DNA of 11,032 nt from Pavlovales sp. CCMP2436 (Eukaryota > Haptophyta > Pavlovophyceae > Pavlovales), in contig MU632300.1 in assembly GCA_026770615.1 (NCBI GenBank), forward strand, positions 2,427 through 13,458, read 5' to 3'. The translations under genes were made by a program, and so were the position numbers. Positions 1-6,339 of the stretch are shown piece by piece; within the stretch, counting starts at the first letter, position 1; every line of letters starts with the position of its first letter. The notes under the pieces were generated by a model. That model had not been told where the DNA came from, searched no databases, and worked only from the letters and a program-made list of their open reading frames with translations.

Positions 1-614
1 AAGCCCTTGCTCGACGCCCACTGTTGCAGCGCGGCTCGTGCATGCTCGAACGACTCCCACGGACCCACCGGCAGGTCGTCGGGGCGGTCGACCACCTTGC
101 GGAACAGCGCGTCGACCACTTCGAATGAGAAGCGCACATCCGCGGGCGCCGGAGGCGCCTCAGCCGGAGCAGCAGCCGGAGCCGGCGTCGTGCGCTGCGG
201 AGCCGGCTCGAGCGACGCGCGGAGCGGCGACGGCACGGGCGACAGTCCTCCGCCCGGCGAGCGGGGGCGCAGCGTGTCGAGGCGCTGCAAGCTGTGCGGA
301 GCCGGCTCGAGCGATGAGCGGCTCGGCGACAGCACGGGCGGCAGTCCTCCGCTCGGCGAGCGGGGTCGCAGCGTGCCGTGGCGCAGCGAGCTGTGCAGCG
401 ACGGAGCGAGCGTCGAGCGGAGCGGCGACGCCGCCAGCGAGTTGAGCGGCGGCCGAGCGAGCGACGAGCGACGCGGCGACGCCGCCGGCGAGGCCACGCG
501 CGACAGCGCCGGGCGGTGCGGCGAGGGGAGCGCCTCGGTGGGCGGCTGCGATGAGGGCGCACCGCGCGCCGCCGCCGCCGGCCCGCTCCTGCCGAGGCCC
601 AAGAACGCGAACAT
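1..614 (-). CDS. Partial gene, 5' end: Ser/Pro/Arg-rich repeat protein of unknown function
   Basis: Reading the minus strand from the ATG at 614-612 gives 204 codons with no stop before the window edge, so the 3' part is missing. The frame has no earlier Met before an in-frame TAA at 728-726, which supports this start. Residues 1-160 are low complexity. A 33-residue repeat starts at S63, S96 and S129 (the third copy is short), built around SPxRxSLxP and TLRPRSPxGGL. Nine Ser-Pro dipeptides between residues 31 and 129 suggest a disordered tail that proline-directed kinases could modify. From about residue 160 composition changes to FSFEVVDALFRKVVDRPDD and then PWESFEHARAALQQWASSKG, which looks like the start of a folded helical domain. 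The latter stretch loosely resembles the opening of FAR1/MULE-type domains, but too little is visible to assign a family. The opposite strand is also open here, which GC-rich codon bias explains. I favour the minus strand because it keeps a regular repeat and passes into non-repetitive protein-like sequence. Confidence 0.55.
   Translation of the reverse strand, partial: MFAFLGLGRSGPAAAARGAPSSQPPTEALPSPHRPALSRVASPAASPRRSSLARPPLNSLAASPLRSTLAPSLHSSLRHGTLRPRSPSGGLPPVLSPSRSSLEPAPHSLQRLDTLRPRSPGGGLSPVPSPLRASLEPAPQRTTPAPAAAPAEAPPAPADVRFSFEVVDALFRKVVDRPDDLPVGPWESFEHARAALQQWASSKG
195..428 (-). repeat. In-frame 99-bp (33-codon) tandem repeat inside the left-edge gene
   Basis: Two full copies and one partial copy, beginning at residues 63, 96 and 129 of the minus-strand protein. 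Shared positions include SPxR, SLEPAP (copies 2 and 3; SLxP-like in copy 1), TLRPRSP and GGL. The period is a whole number of codons, so the repeat is compatible with coding and may vary in copy number between strains. Confidence 0.7.
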
Positions 615-652
615 CGCGTTGCGCTCGCTTTGCGCAGCGCTCTGCCAAGTGC

Positions 653-810
653 GGGCGCAGCGCTGCCAAGTGCGAGGCCTGCGAAGGGCTCCGAGTAACA
701 CGCTGGCACGGAGACGGACTCCGAATTAGACGGGCGCAGCGCTGCCAAGTGCGAGGCCTGCGAAGGGGTCCGAGTAACACGCTGGCACGGAGACGGACTC
801 CGAATTAGAC
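653..810. repeat. 79-bp tandem duplication, two copies
   Basis: Copy 1 is 653-731 and copy 2 is 732-810. They differ at one position (gaagggctcc versus gaaggggtcc), so 78 of 79 bases match. Each unit starts gggcgcagcgctgccaagtg and ends ggactccgaattagac. A truncated relative of the unit's start lies just before, near 632-653, and gactcggaattagacggg recurs near 836-853. The duplication lies 39 bp upstream of the start codon of the left-edge gene, in its presumed promoter or leader. Near identity implies recent duplication or homogenisation. Confidence 0.9.
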
Positions 811-1080
811 CGTCTCGAGCCCGTATTCCGAGACTGACTCGGAATTAGACGGGCTCGCATTACGGGAGCCGTGCCTTAGTCGGCTGCGCTGGCTTGGGCG
901 CCACCGCGTCTTGTATCGTACCATCATGGTATTGATTCTTCGAGAATCTCTATCTTCTCGCAATATTATTAGATTCATCAGTACACTGGTAAACATTGAT
1001 AAGATACATATGTTCCTAATTATGTTCTACATAGTGTCGTTAAAATCTATACATAGGGCGGACCGTGTCGAAGACACCTT

Positions 1081-1122
1081 ATAGATACTGATATATACTG
1101 ATAAATACTGATATACATTGAT
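1081..1122. repeat. Decamer tandem repeat (about 4 copies)
   Basis: Four diverged copies of a 10-bp unit, best read as WatactgatA: gatactgata, tatactgata, aatactgata, tacattgata. It lies inside the 39-bp inverted-repeat element. It is AT-rich simple sequence with no evident function. Confidence 0.75.
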
Positions 1123-1233
1123 AGACACTCGACAGTCTGCTAAGGCATTTTTAAGTCTACGTCAAGGGGCGCGCCTTGCGACGCCATCGGCTTCGAAGGT
1201 GTTTAACAGATGTTGAACGATAGGGCAGTAATT

Positions 1234-1378
1234 AGAGAAGGAGAGAAAGAGAGAAGTGGTTTTAAAGACTATTCTATATTGCTTAGGCGCATCGGCGTTC
1301 GGGAAAGCCCGAAGCCCGACCCGATTTTTCATTATGAGAGTTTCTTTTTAAACTCCTTCTCTCCTTCTCTCCTTCTCC
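1234..1378. repeat. Purine/pyrimidine inverted repeat able to form a long hairpin
   Basis: The purine arm at 1234-1256 (agagaaggagagaaagagag and onward) is nearly complementary to the CTCCTT-type pyrimidine tract at 1353-1378, giving about 22 paired bases with one mismatch. Inside the loop is a second perfect 6-bp stem, ttcggg-aaag-cccgaa, near 1299-1314. It lies in the middle of the 39-bp inverted-repeat element. It could be incidental simple sequence. Confidence 0.6.
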
Positions 1379-1410
1379 TGTTTAATATGTTAAAAATCTT
1401 ATAATAATAA

Positions 1411-1429
1411 TATATACACACACACACAC
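1411..1429. repeat. TA/CA dinucleotide tract
   Basis: Sequence tatatacacacacacacac, a short microsatellite within the inverted-repeat element. No function is implied. Confidence 0.9.
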
Positions 1430-1791
1430 CCATTTTCGGGGTAGGACGAGAATTGGGCAAAAAACTGACGCAAAGCTAAGATATAATCGCGCAATTTTAC
1501 AGTTCTTGGTATCGACGGTCCAATTGTTCTAGTTGATCAATGATTTTACGAATTCGTGCGCTCCTAACATAAATATAGAAACTATCAGAAATGCTGATAG
1601 GATGATATCCATCTGACATCTATACATTACGTTAGATCATAATCTTCATATAAACGCTCTTGCCTGGGCACACTACCGGAGACCCATCGGCACGCGCGGT
1701 GGCGCCCAAGCCAGCGCAGCCGACTAAGGCACGCAGCAGGCAATGAGCGACGCAGCGCTCAGACCAGCACAACATTCAGAACAGTCAGACT

Positions 1792-1810
1792 CCAGCTTGA
1801 ATCCCTATCA
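1792..1810 (+). repeat. Dispersed 19-bp repeat, copy 1
   Basis: Sequence ccagcttgaatccctatca. The 17-base core agcttgaatccctatca recurs exactly at 3914-3930, and a one-mismatch copy is at 6210-6228 on the minus strand. Copies 1 and 3 also share agtcagact upstream, so they may be remnants of a longer repeat. The stretch 1734-2043 around this copy holds no gene that I can recognise. Confidence 0.8.
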
Positions 1811-1936
1811 TAGATATATAGATGCGACAGTGTACGTTTACCGTACCACAGAGGTGTATATAAATACATATATATCGTCAAATATAATTTTTAGATTATT
1901 TGTATTAGATTATTACTAGATATTATTAGATTCATC

Positions 1937-1980
1937 ACCGCCAACCGCCCCGCCAACCGCCCCCCCCAACCGCCCCGCCA
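1937..1980 (+). repeat. C-rich CCGCCAACCGCCC repeat
   Basis: Imperfect reiteration of ccgccaaccgcccc with an expanded C tract, followed by a run of seven A's. It marks a sharp switch from AT-rich to C-rich DNA next to the foldback element at 2071-2189. No coding function is seen. Confidence 0.7.
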
Positions 1981-2043
1981 AAAAAATGACGCACTAAAAC
2001 CGTCGCGCTCGGCTTGGCGGCGGGGTCATCGGGGTGCGCGGCG

Positions 2044-2189
2044 ATTTGCAAGGGTGTAAGGGCTGGTAATCGCCGTTCTTATTTCCCGCGGTCACCTGTA
2101 CAGTAGAGTATTTGAAGCTTTAGAATTTGAAGGCACGCAAAAATTAAGGAACCCTGAGTTACAGGGGATCGCGGGCAATAAGAACGGCG
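2044..2189 (+). repeat. Dispersed repeat copy 1, containing a 119-bp foldback
   Basis: Bases 2071-2100 and 2160-2189 are inverted repeats of 30 bp with 27 matches (cgccgttcttatttcccgcg against the complement of cgcgggcaataagaacggcg). They form a MITE-like hairpin 119 bp long. Just upstream, 2044-2066 (atttgcaagggtgtaagggc and onward) matches 3693-3715 exactly on the other strand, and 2160-2184 matches 3644-3668 on the other strand at 24 of 25. So this is one of two oppositely oriented relatives about 1.5 kb apart. No clear target-site duplication flanks the foldback. Confidence 0.75.
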
Positions 2190-2204
2190 CTTTTTGAGGC
2201 TGAG

Positions 2205-2702
2205 GCTGAGTTTCTTAGCTGTTTCTTAGGGTCGTCGGATCAGCAGGCTCAGTTTCTTAAAGCCTTCGGCGCCCTTCACATTTAATAAAAATATTTAAAA
2301 AGTGGTCGCGAACAATAACTAACAGTTCCGCCCGCATCTGAGTTCTCTACTGTAACTAACCCGGTAATTTAATTTGCCCACTCGGCAGATGGTGAGTATG
2401 TTCTATGAATGCTTGTATTCGAGTGGACTAGGTAAGGACTAGACCAGGGAAGGACGCCGGATCATAACCTAACGCGCACTCCCCGCCACTCTATTCGTTT
2501 TCGTGTTGAAAACTGCATGAATGAGCTCCCGAAAAGTCATTTCTTCTTCGGCTCGGGGGGGGACCCCCGGACCCCTCCCTCCTTTCCCCCCGGGCCCTAC
2601 CCTCAGTTTCTTATTCACTATAAGAAGCTGAGTTTCGAGCAAGCTCGGTTTCTTCGGTCGAAAAAAAAAACGAGGCTCAGTTTCTTAACACGACGGTTTC
2701 TT
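2205..2702 (+). repeat. Cluster of dispersed GCTCAGTTTCTTA motifs
   Basis: The motif gctSagtttctta occurs at 2205-2217, 2247-2259, 2601-2613 (first base differs) and 2675-2687. Partial forms are at 2628-2638, 2643-2654 and 2693-2702. Bases 2602-2632 also form a hairpin (ctcagtttcttat, tcac, then near-complement). This roughly 500-bp stretch otherwise contains only low-complexity G/C and A tracts and a short ORF without protein-like features. I see no gene in it. Confidence 0.65.
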
Positions 2703-2715
2703 ATGGAAGACGCGT

Positions 2716-2733
2716 GCAAAAGCCTTTAGGAAA
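2716..2733 (+). repeat. 18-bp repeat, left copy of an inverted pair
   Basis: Sequence gcaaaagcctttaggaaa. Its exact reverse complement is at 3613-3630, and a one-mismatch inverted copy is at 3591-3608. The pair brackets the GAACGG-rich segment 2734-3590. Confidence 0.85.
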
Positions 2734-2805
2734 TTTCTATCCCTTCCATCCGTTCGTTACATTCTCATCCGTTCTCCTCTGTTCACTAGAACGGATGTGT
2801 GTTCC

Positions 2806-2980
2806 GTTCTCGTCCGTTCTCGTCCGTTCATCTTTGCGAACGCAATGAACGCATCTCTGAGAACACAATAAACGTATTAAACGCAATGAACGCACCCTTC
2901 AAAAGTTCAATGAACGCAATGAACGGATGGAGAACGGACGAGAACGGATGAGAACGGACGAGAACGGATGAGAACGGATA
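2806..2980. repeat. GAACGG decamer arrays in inverted orientation
   Basis: Bases 2931-2980 are five perfect-length copies of a 10-bp unit alternating agaacggacg and agaacggatg. Bases 2806-2830 carry the same unit in reverse complement (ccgttctcgtccgttctcgt), giving a 25-bp inverted repeat with 24 matches. More scattered copies occur at 2753-2780, 3384-3400 and 3528-3570. The 10-bp period equals roughly one helical turn. There are no spacers or uniform longer repeats, so it is satellite-like rather than CRISPR. Confidence 0.85.
2856..2930 (+). repeat. 75-bp direct repeat, copy A
   Basis: Matches 3293-3367 at 69 of 75 positions without gaps. It starts tctgagaacacaataaacg and ends gaacgcaatgaacggatgg. 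It is internally made of AACGCAATGAACG-like units, so it belongs to the same satellite family as the decamer arrays next to it. Confidence 0.9.
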
Positions 2981-3000
2981 TGCTCTATTTTGATAGAGCA
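2981..3000. repeat. Perfect 8-bp stem hairpin
   Basis: tgctctat-tttg-atagagca forms a perfect stem directly after the decamer array. Loosely similar tgctcctttttgatcgat and agctctttttcgatcaag follow at about 3014-3065. Whether it is transcribed is unknown. Confidence 0.7.
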
Positions 3001-3083
3001 GGGTAAGCACGGGTTGCTCCTTTTTGATCGATGCTTAAGACCGTGAAGCTCTTTTTCGATCAAGTGCAGCATAAGTTAAAACA

Positions 3084-3124
3084 ACGTAGGTTCGTTGTGT
3101 AAACGACGTAGGTTCGTTGTGTAA
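3084..3124 (+). repeat. 22-bp-period tandem repeat, two copies
   Basis: acgtaggttcgttgtgtaa occurs at 3084-3102 and again exactly at 3106-3124, separated by acg. No gene was found between 3001 and 3292. Confidence 0.9.
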
Positions 3125-3292
3125 CCCGCTGCACCTGGGCTTTTTGTGGGGCTCTTGCCTGCGGCGCAATTATAAATTTTATCGTAATCATTATGCAGAA
3201 CTGATTATAATTCAGAAGTGCGGAGCATTCAGAAGTGTACATTTATCTAGGGATCGACGTACTTGGTGTACGACACGTTCATTGCATTCCTT

Positions 3293-3367
3293 TCTGAGAA
3301 CGCAATAAACGCATTAAACGAAATGAACGCACTCTTTACAAGTTCAATGAACGCAATGAACGGATGG
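3293..3367 (+). repeat. 75-bp direct repeat, copy B
   Basis: Second copy of the sequence at 2856-2930, 437 bp downstream, with six substitutions and no gaps. It is followed by more GAACGG/CCGTTC satellite-type sequence. Confidence 0.9.
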
Positions 3368-3590
3368 TAAATTGTTTTTAAGAATCCGTTCTCGTCCGTT
3401 CGTTTGAAAATCAGACAACGAAAGTACGCTCTGTAATCCGTTGCATCCGTTCCCATCCATTCTCGTACGTTCTGAATGGAGACGAAGGCTGGTAATATAC
3501 TCCGTTCGTATGCTTTCTTCGAACGTATGAGAACGGAAATGGAACGGAATTCGGACGGATGAGAACGGATACAACAGATACAAAAACTGA

Positions 3591-3630
3591 TTTCCTACAG
3601 GCTTTTGCGCACTTTCCTAAAGGCTTTTGC
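3591..3630 (-). repeat. 18-bp repeat, two copies in inverted orientation
   Basis: tttcctacaggcttttgc (3591-3608) and tttcctaaaggcttttgc (3613-3630) form a 22-bp-period tandem pair. The second is the exact reverse complement of 2716-2733. The tandem lies 13 bp before the inverted relative of the 2044-2189 repeat. Confidence 0.85.
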
Positions 3631-3640
3631 GCGATTATCC

Positions 3641-3715
3641 CGTTTCTTATTGCCCGCGATTCCCTGTAGTCCATAACTGAGACCATAAGTTGCCAGCCCT
3701 TACACCCTTGCAAAT
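3641..3715 (-). repeat. Dispersed repeat copy 2, opposite orientation to 2044-2189
   Basis: On the minus strand this copy begins with the exact 23 bases of 2044-2066 (at 3715-3693) and ends with 24 of 25 bases of 2160-2184 (at 3668-3644). The middle is only 24 bp, against 93 bp in copy 1, so the left foldback arm is absent here. Either copy 1 gained sequence or copy 2 lost it. Confidence 0.8.
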
Positions 3716-3727
3716 TACCCCCTCCCC

Positions 3728-3881
3728 GGCCGACGGTGATACCCCTACCTGAGGCTCCTTGGCCGACGGTGATACCCTTAGTAAGCCCCATCTGGGGCAC
3801 ACAATTTCCTTGGCCAATGAATGTCATATCACCGTCGGCCCAAGGAAATTGTCGTGCCCCACCTGGGGCACACAATTTCCT
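3728..3881. repeat. Nested direct and inverted repeats upstream of LRRC56
   Basis: ggccgacggtgata occurs at 3728-3741 and 3761-3774, with its reverse complement at 3827-3840. ctggggcacacaatttcct occurs exactly at 3792-3810 and 3863-3881, with an inverted form, ggaaattgtcgtgcccc, at 3844-3860 (one extra base). gcccc-nnnn-ggggc mini-hairpins sit at 3785-3798 and 3856-3869. This lies 140-300 bp before the LRRC56 start. It could be a small element remnant or promoter structure; the sequence does not decide. Confidence 0.8.
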
Positions 3882-3913
3882 GGATCCCCCGTGGGCGGGC
3901 TACCGTAGATATG

Positions 3914-3930
3914 AGCTTGAATCCCTATCA
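3914..3930 (+). repeat. Dispersed repeat, copy 2
   Basis: agcttgaatccctatca, identical to 1794-1810. It lies about 95 bp before the LRRC56 start codon, so it may be within its promoter or leader. Confidence 0.75.
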
Positions 3931-4023
3931 GTATACATAACCAGAAGCTGGTCACCGGCGCTCGACCGACCGTTGTCGGGGGCGCGCGGCGCTGGGCTGC
4001 TCGGAGATCGCTGGCGTTCGCGA

Positions 4024-6053
4024 ATGGAGGACGCGGGGGCCATGTTTGACGGACTGGACGAGTTCCGCGACGACCTGGATGAGGAGCTGCTCGCAGACCA
4101 CCTCGCCGACGCGGACATCTGCGAGCTCGCGGGCGTTGAGCGCATCGAGGACGTGCGCTCCCTCGCACTAGTGGTCAAGACGACCGACGGCACTTCGGTG
4201 CTAGGCGACCTTGGCAATCGCGTGCCGCAGCTCACGAGCCTCAAGCTGAGCGGCAGCTCGATCGCCTCGATCCGCGACCTCGGCACCAACTGGCCGCACC
4301 TCGACGTGCTCTGGCTTGCGCGCTGCGGTCTGAATGACGTGGACGGCCTCCACGGGCTGCACATGATCCGCGAGCTCTACCTCGCCTTCAACGACATCGT
4401 TGACCTGAGCGGCTTCGTGGCGCTCGAGCAGCTCAACGTGCTCGACCTCGAGGCGAACAAGGTCGCTGACATCGGCCAGGTCGAGTTCCTCACCTGCTGC
4501 TCCGAGCTCACCGAGCTGACACTGCAGCACAACCCGGCCGCGCAGGCAGCGCACTACCGGCGGACCGTCTGTTCCAGACTGCCACAGGTGTGCGCGCTCG
4601 ACGACGAGGTGGTGACCGCGGCGGACCGTGAGCCCGTGAGTGAGGCCGCCGGCTCCGGCGCGGCAGCGGGGCCCGCGCACTCGTCCAGGGACACCTCGCG
4701 CCCCGGCACGGCCGCCGAGGTGGCCGGAGGGGGGGCGGGGATGCAGGCGGAGGATCCGATGGCACAGGTGCGCCGCGAGTTGCAGCTCGTGATGGACGGC
4801 GTCAAGTATGCGCAGATCGAGGGACTCGCAGCGGGGCTCGGCTCGGCGTCGAGCCCGATGCACCGACCGTCGACTGCGCTGGGCAGCCGGCCGAACACAG
4901 CGTCTGGCTCGTTCGGCGGCCGGCCGCTGACGAGCAGTAGTGGGGGCACGCTCTCCCGCCCTCGCACTAGCTGGCGCGCCCCGGCCGGCTTTGGCGCCTT
5001 CGAGCGCGGCGACAGTGTGCCTCTGCGCAAAGAGGGGGGCGGCGCCTCCTCCCACCCCTCTTCGCCCGCCGCGCGGCAGCTGGTCTCCTCCGCCGGCTCC
5101 GCGGGCTCAAACACGCGGTGCGCGCTGGCGATTGCTCTCGCCAGCCTGTCCTGAGCACGCGTCCGCTGCCCGGTCCGCGCGCACCCCCGCGCCCGCTGCC
5201 CTGCTCAACGCGCCCGCCCCGTGCCCCGCATGCCCCCCCCCCGCCGCGCCTCCGCGCGCGCGCGGCGCACAGGCCCGGCACAGCGATGCGGCTGCCCACT
5301 TCGGCCCGCCCGGGCACAGCAGGTCGGCTGGGCAGCGGCCGCCCGCCGATGCCCACCCTCAAGGCGACTCGGCCGGCGCTTGCGCAGCTTGAGGACGCAT
5401 CGAGCGCCCTCACCATCGGCACGCAGAACATCTTTTGCGGGACGGGCATCCGCGCGCTGCGCGCGCACAAGCTGCGTCCCGACGCCGACGAGGAGGGCGC
5501 GGACCAGCCCGCCTTGCGCGGCGAGCCGCTGCCGCACCAGCGCGCATCCTTGTCGCGCGGCTCGAGCGTGCACAGCGTGGGCAGCAGCACGCGGCGCCCC
5601 TCGGCCGAGCTCATCGCGATCAGCCCGGAGGCGGTGGAGAAGCACGCGTGGAGCAGGGAGTACGCCGAGATGCTGCAGCAGCTCAAGGCGGTCAAGCTCG
5701 AGGAGGCGTGGGAGGGGCGCGACTCGTTCGCCGATATGGAGATGGGGCTAGAGCCTCTCGACCTCGACCTCGAGGACGAGCCGCAGCCGCCATCCGTCGA
5801 CGGAGGCTCTGCGCCGACGTCTGTGCCCAACTCGATCCGCCGCGCGCGGCCCGGGTGCACCATTGGGCCAGCGAGCGTCGGCTCGTCGCGCGGCTCGTCG
5901 CCCGTGCGCCCCAGCAGGCGGCCCGGGCGCACCGTGGGCAGGAGCTCGAGCGGCGGCGTGGACATCCTCACGCTCGACGACGGCGCCGGCGCGAAGCAGC
6001 AGGAGTGGCAGGTGGGGCCGCCCTCGGCGCTGGTGAGCGAGCTCGCGTCCTGA
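4024..6053 (+). CDS. LRRC56: LRRC56 / ODA8-like leucine-rich repeat protein (two exons)
   Basis: Inferred exons are 4024-5117 and 5273-6053 (624 residues plus stop). LRRC56, called ODA8 in Chlamydomonas, is needed for outer dynein arm assembly or delivery to the axoneme, probably with intraflagellar transport. Residues 14-66 match the family N-terminal region (DELLADHL-type helix, VRSLAL, LGDLGNRVPQL). Five LRRs span about 70-170 and include the hallmark VLWLARCGL (95-103), ELYLAFNDI (117-125) and LDLEANKVADIGQV (140-153). A capping segment runs to about 202. The tail is disordered but keeps a second family signature at 408-431 (SSALTIGTQNIFCG, then ALRAHK), like the SSLTHG/CGNP segment I recall from the human protein. 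This proves exon 2 belongs to the same gene. RPxT[AS] motifs recur at 226, 281, 289, 300, 312, 365 and 377. A charged helix lies at 482-513. The frame is open upstream to 3736, but that part is repeat DNA. M4024 fits family homology and the GC boundary; M4042 is an alternative. The human protein is about 540 residues. Confidence 0.93.
5118..5272 (+). other. LRRC56 intron (155 bp, phase 2)
   Basis: Donor CG|GTGCGC at 5118 and acceptor GCGCACAG|G ending at 5272. Splicing removes the in-frame TGA at 5152-5154 and joins codon 365 (CG+G, Arg) to the frame that carries the conserved C-terminal motif. The joined peptide SNTRPGTAMRLPTSARPGTA restores a copy of the RPxTA motif exactly across the junction, which supports this choice. 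Donor and acceptor look like those of the kinesin introns. A less likely acceptor in the same phase is at 5154-5155, leaving a 38-bp intron. Confidence 0.8.
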
Positions 6054-6338
6054 CGCGCCATTCGGCCTCGAACGCTCTGTATAGTCAGTGTGCTCGTGAT
6101 GCTTCGAGTGTGTTATATGCACTCACTGCTCCGACGCGATAGTTGAATTCATTATTTGATTTAGCTAGTTTAATAATATATTAGTTAGTTTTATTGTAAC
6201 TACTGATTCTGGTAGGGATTCAAGCTGGCGTCTGAGTCTGACTACGTCCTGGAAGTTGTGCTGGTCTCAAAGTGCTGTATCGCCCATCGCCTATAACTGC
6301 TATAATAATAATTATATATTGATACATAATCGTTAAAC
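6054..6338. other. 3' flank of LRRC56, AT-rich, no gene
   Basis: After the TGA at 6051-6053 the DNA becomes AT-rich (runs such as ttagtttaataatatattag) with no canonical AATAAA close by. A tgtaa lies near 6195-6199, but its use as a polyadenylation signal is unproven. It contains the third dispersed repeat copy and nothing else recognisable. Confidence 0.6.
6210..6228 (-). repeat. Dispersed repeat, copy 3 (inverted)
   Basis: On the minus strand ccagcttgaatccctacca, one mismatch from 1792-1810. Upstream on the same strand is agtcagact, as in copy 1, with a 5-6 bp length difference. It lies downstream of LRRC56. Confidence 0.75.
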
Positions 6339-6339
6339 T

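Larger units (their letters stand above)
870..1733. mobile_element. Candidate non-autonomous element with perfect 39-bp terminal inverted repeats
   Basis: Bases 870-908 are the exact reverse complement of 1695-1733 (39 of 39). The arm begins cgtgccttagtcggctgcgc and ends gccaccgcg. The 786 bp between the arms are AT-rich and contain no credible gene, only a decamer repeat, a purine/pyrimidine inverted repeat and a dinucleotide tract. A short internal segment can be a non-autonomous DNA transposon, which is my inference. Against this, I see no target-site duplication directly outside the arms, and the flanks keep only faint inverted similarity (cattacggg against a diverged counterpart). No transposase is present in the window. 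Confidence 0.45.

Noticed and set aside
7..729. 240-codon plus-strand open frame at the left edge
   Set aside because: Repetitive Gly/Ser/Arg sequence that runs through the 79-bp duplication. The minus-strand frame gives better protein-like sequence and a defined start.
2517..2729. 70-codon open frame
   Set aside because: It consists of G/C and A homopolymer runs and the GCTCAGTTTCTTA repeat, with no protein-like features.
2931..2980. CRISPR-like array
   Set aside because: Ten-base units without spacers in eukaryotic DNA. This is a simple tandem repeat.
3060..3130. tRNA-like GGTTCG boxes
   Set aside because: They belong to a 22-bp tandem repeat, and no cloverleaf can be formed around them.
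3736..4023. N-terminal extension of LRRC56 from the first in-frame Met
   Set aside because: This part translates the nested repeats and has no family similarity. Homology begins shortly after M4024.
5118..5155. 38-bp intron alternative in LRRC56
   Set aside because: Phase-compatible, but it would retain a highly Pro/Arg-rich stretch. The 155-bp intron has a better acceptor and restores an RPxTA motif.
4967..6061. 364-codon open frame on the minus strand opposite LRRC56
   Set aside because: Arg/Ser/Ala-rich, no domain, and antisense to the conserved LRRC56 tail.
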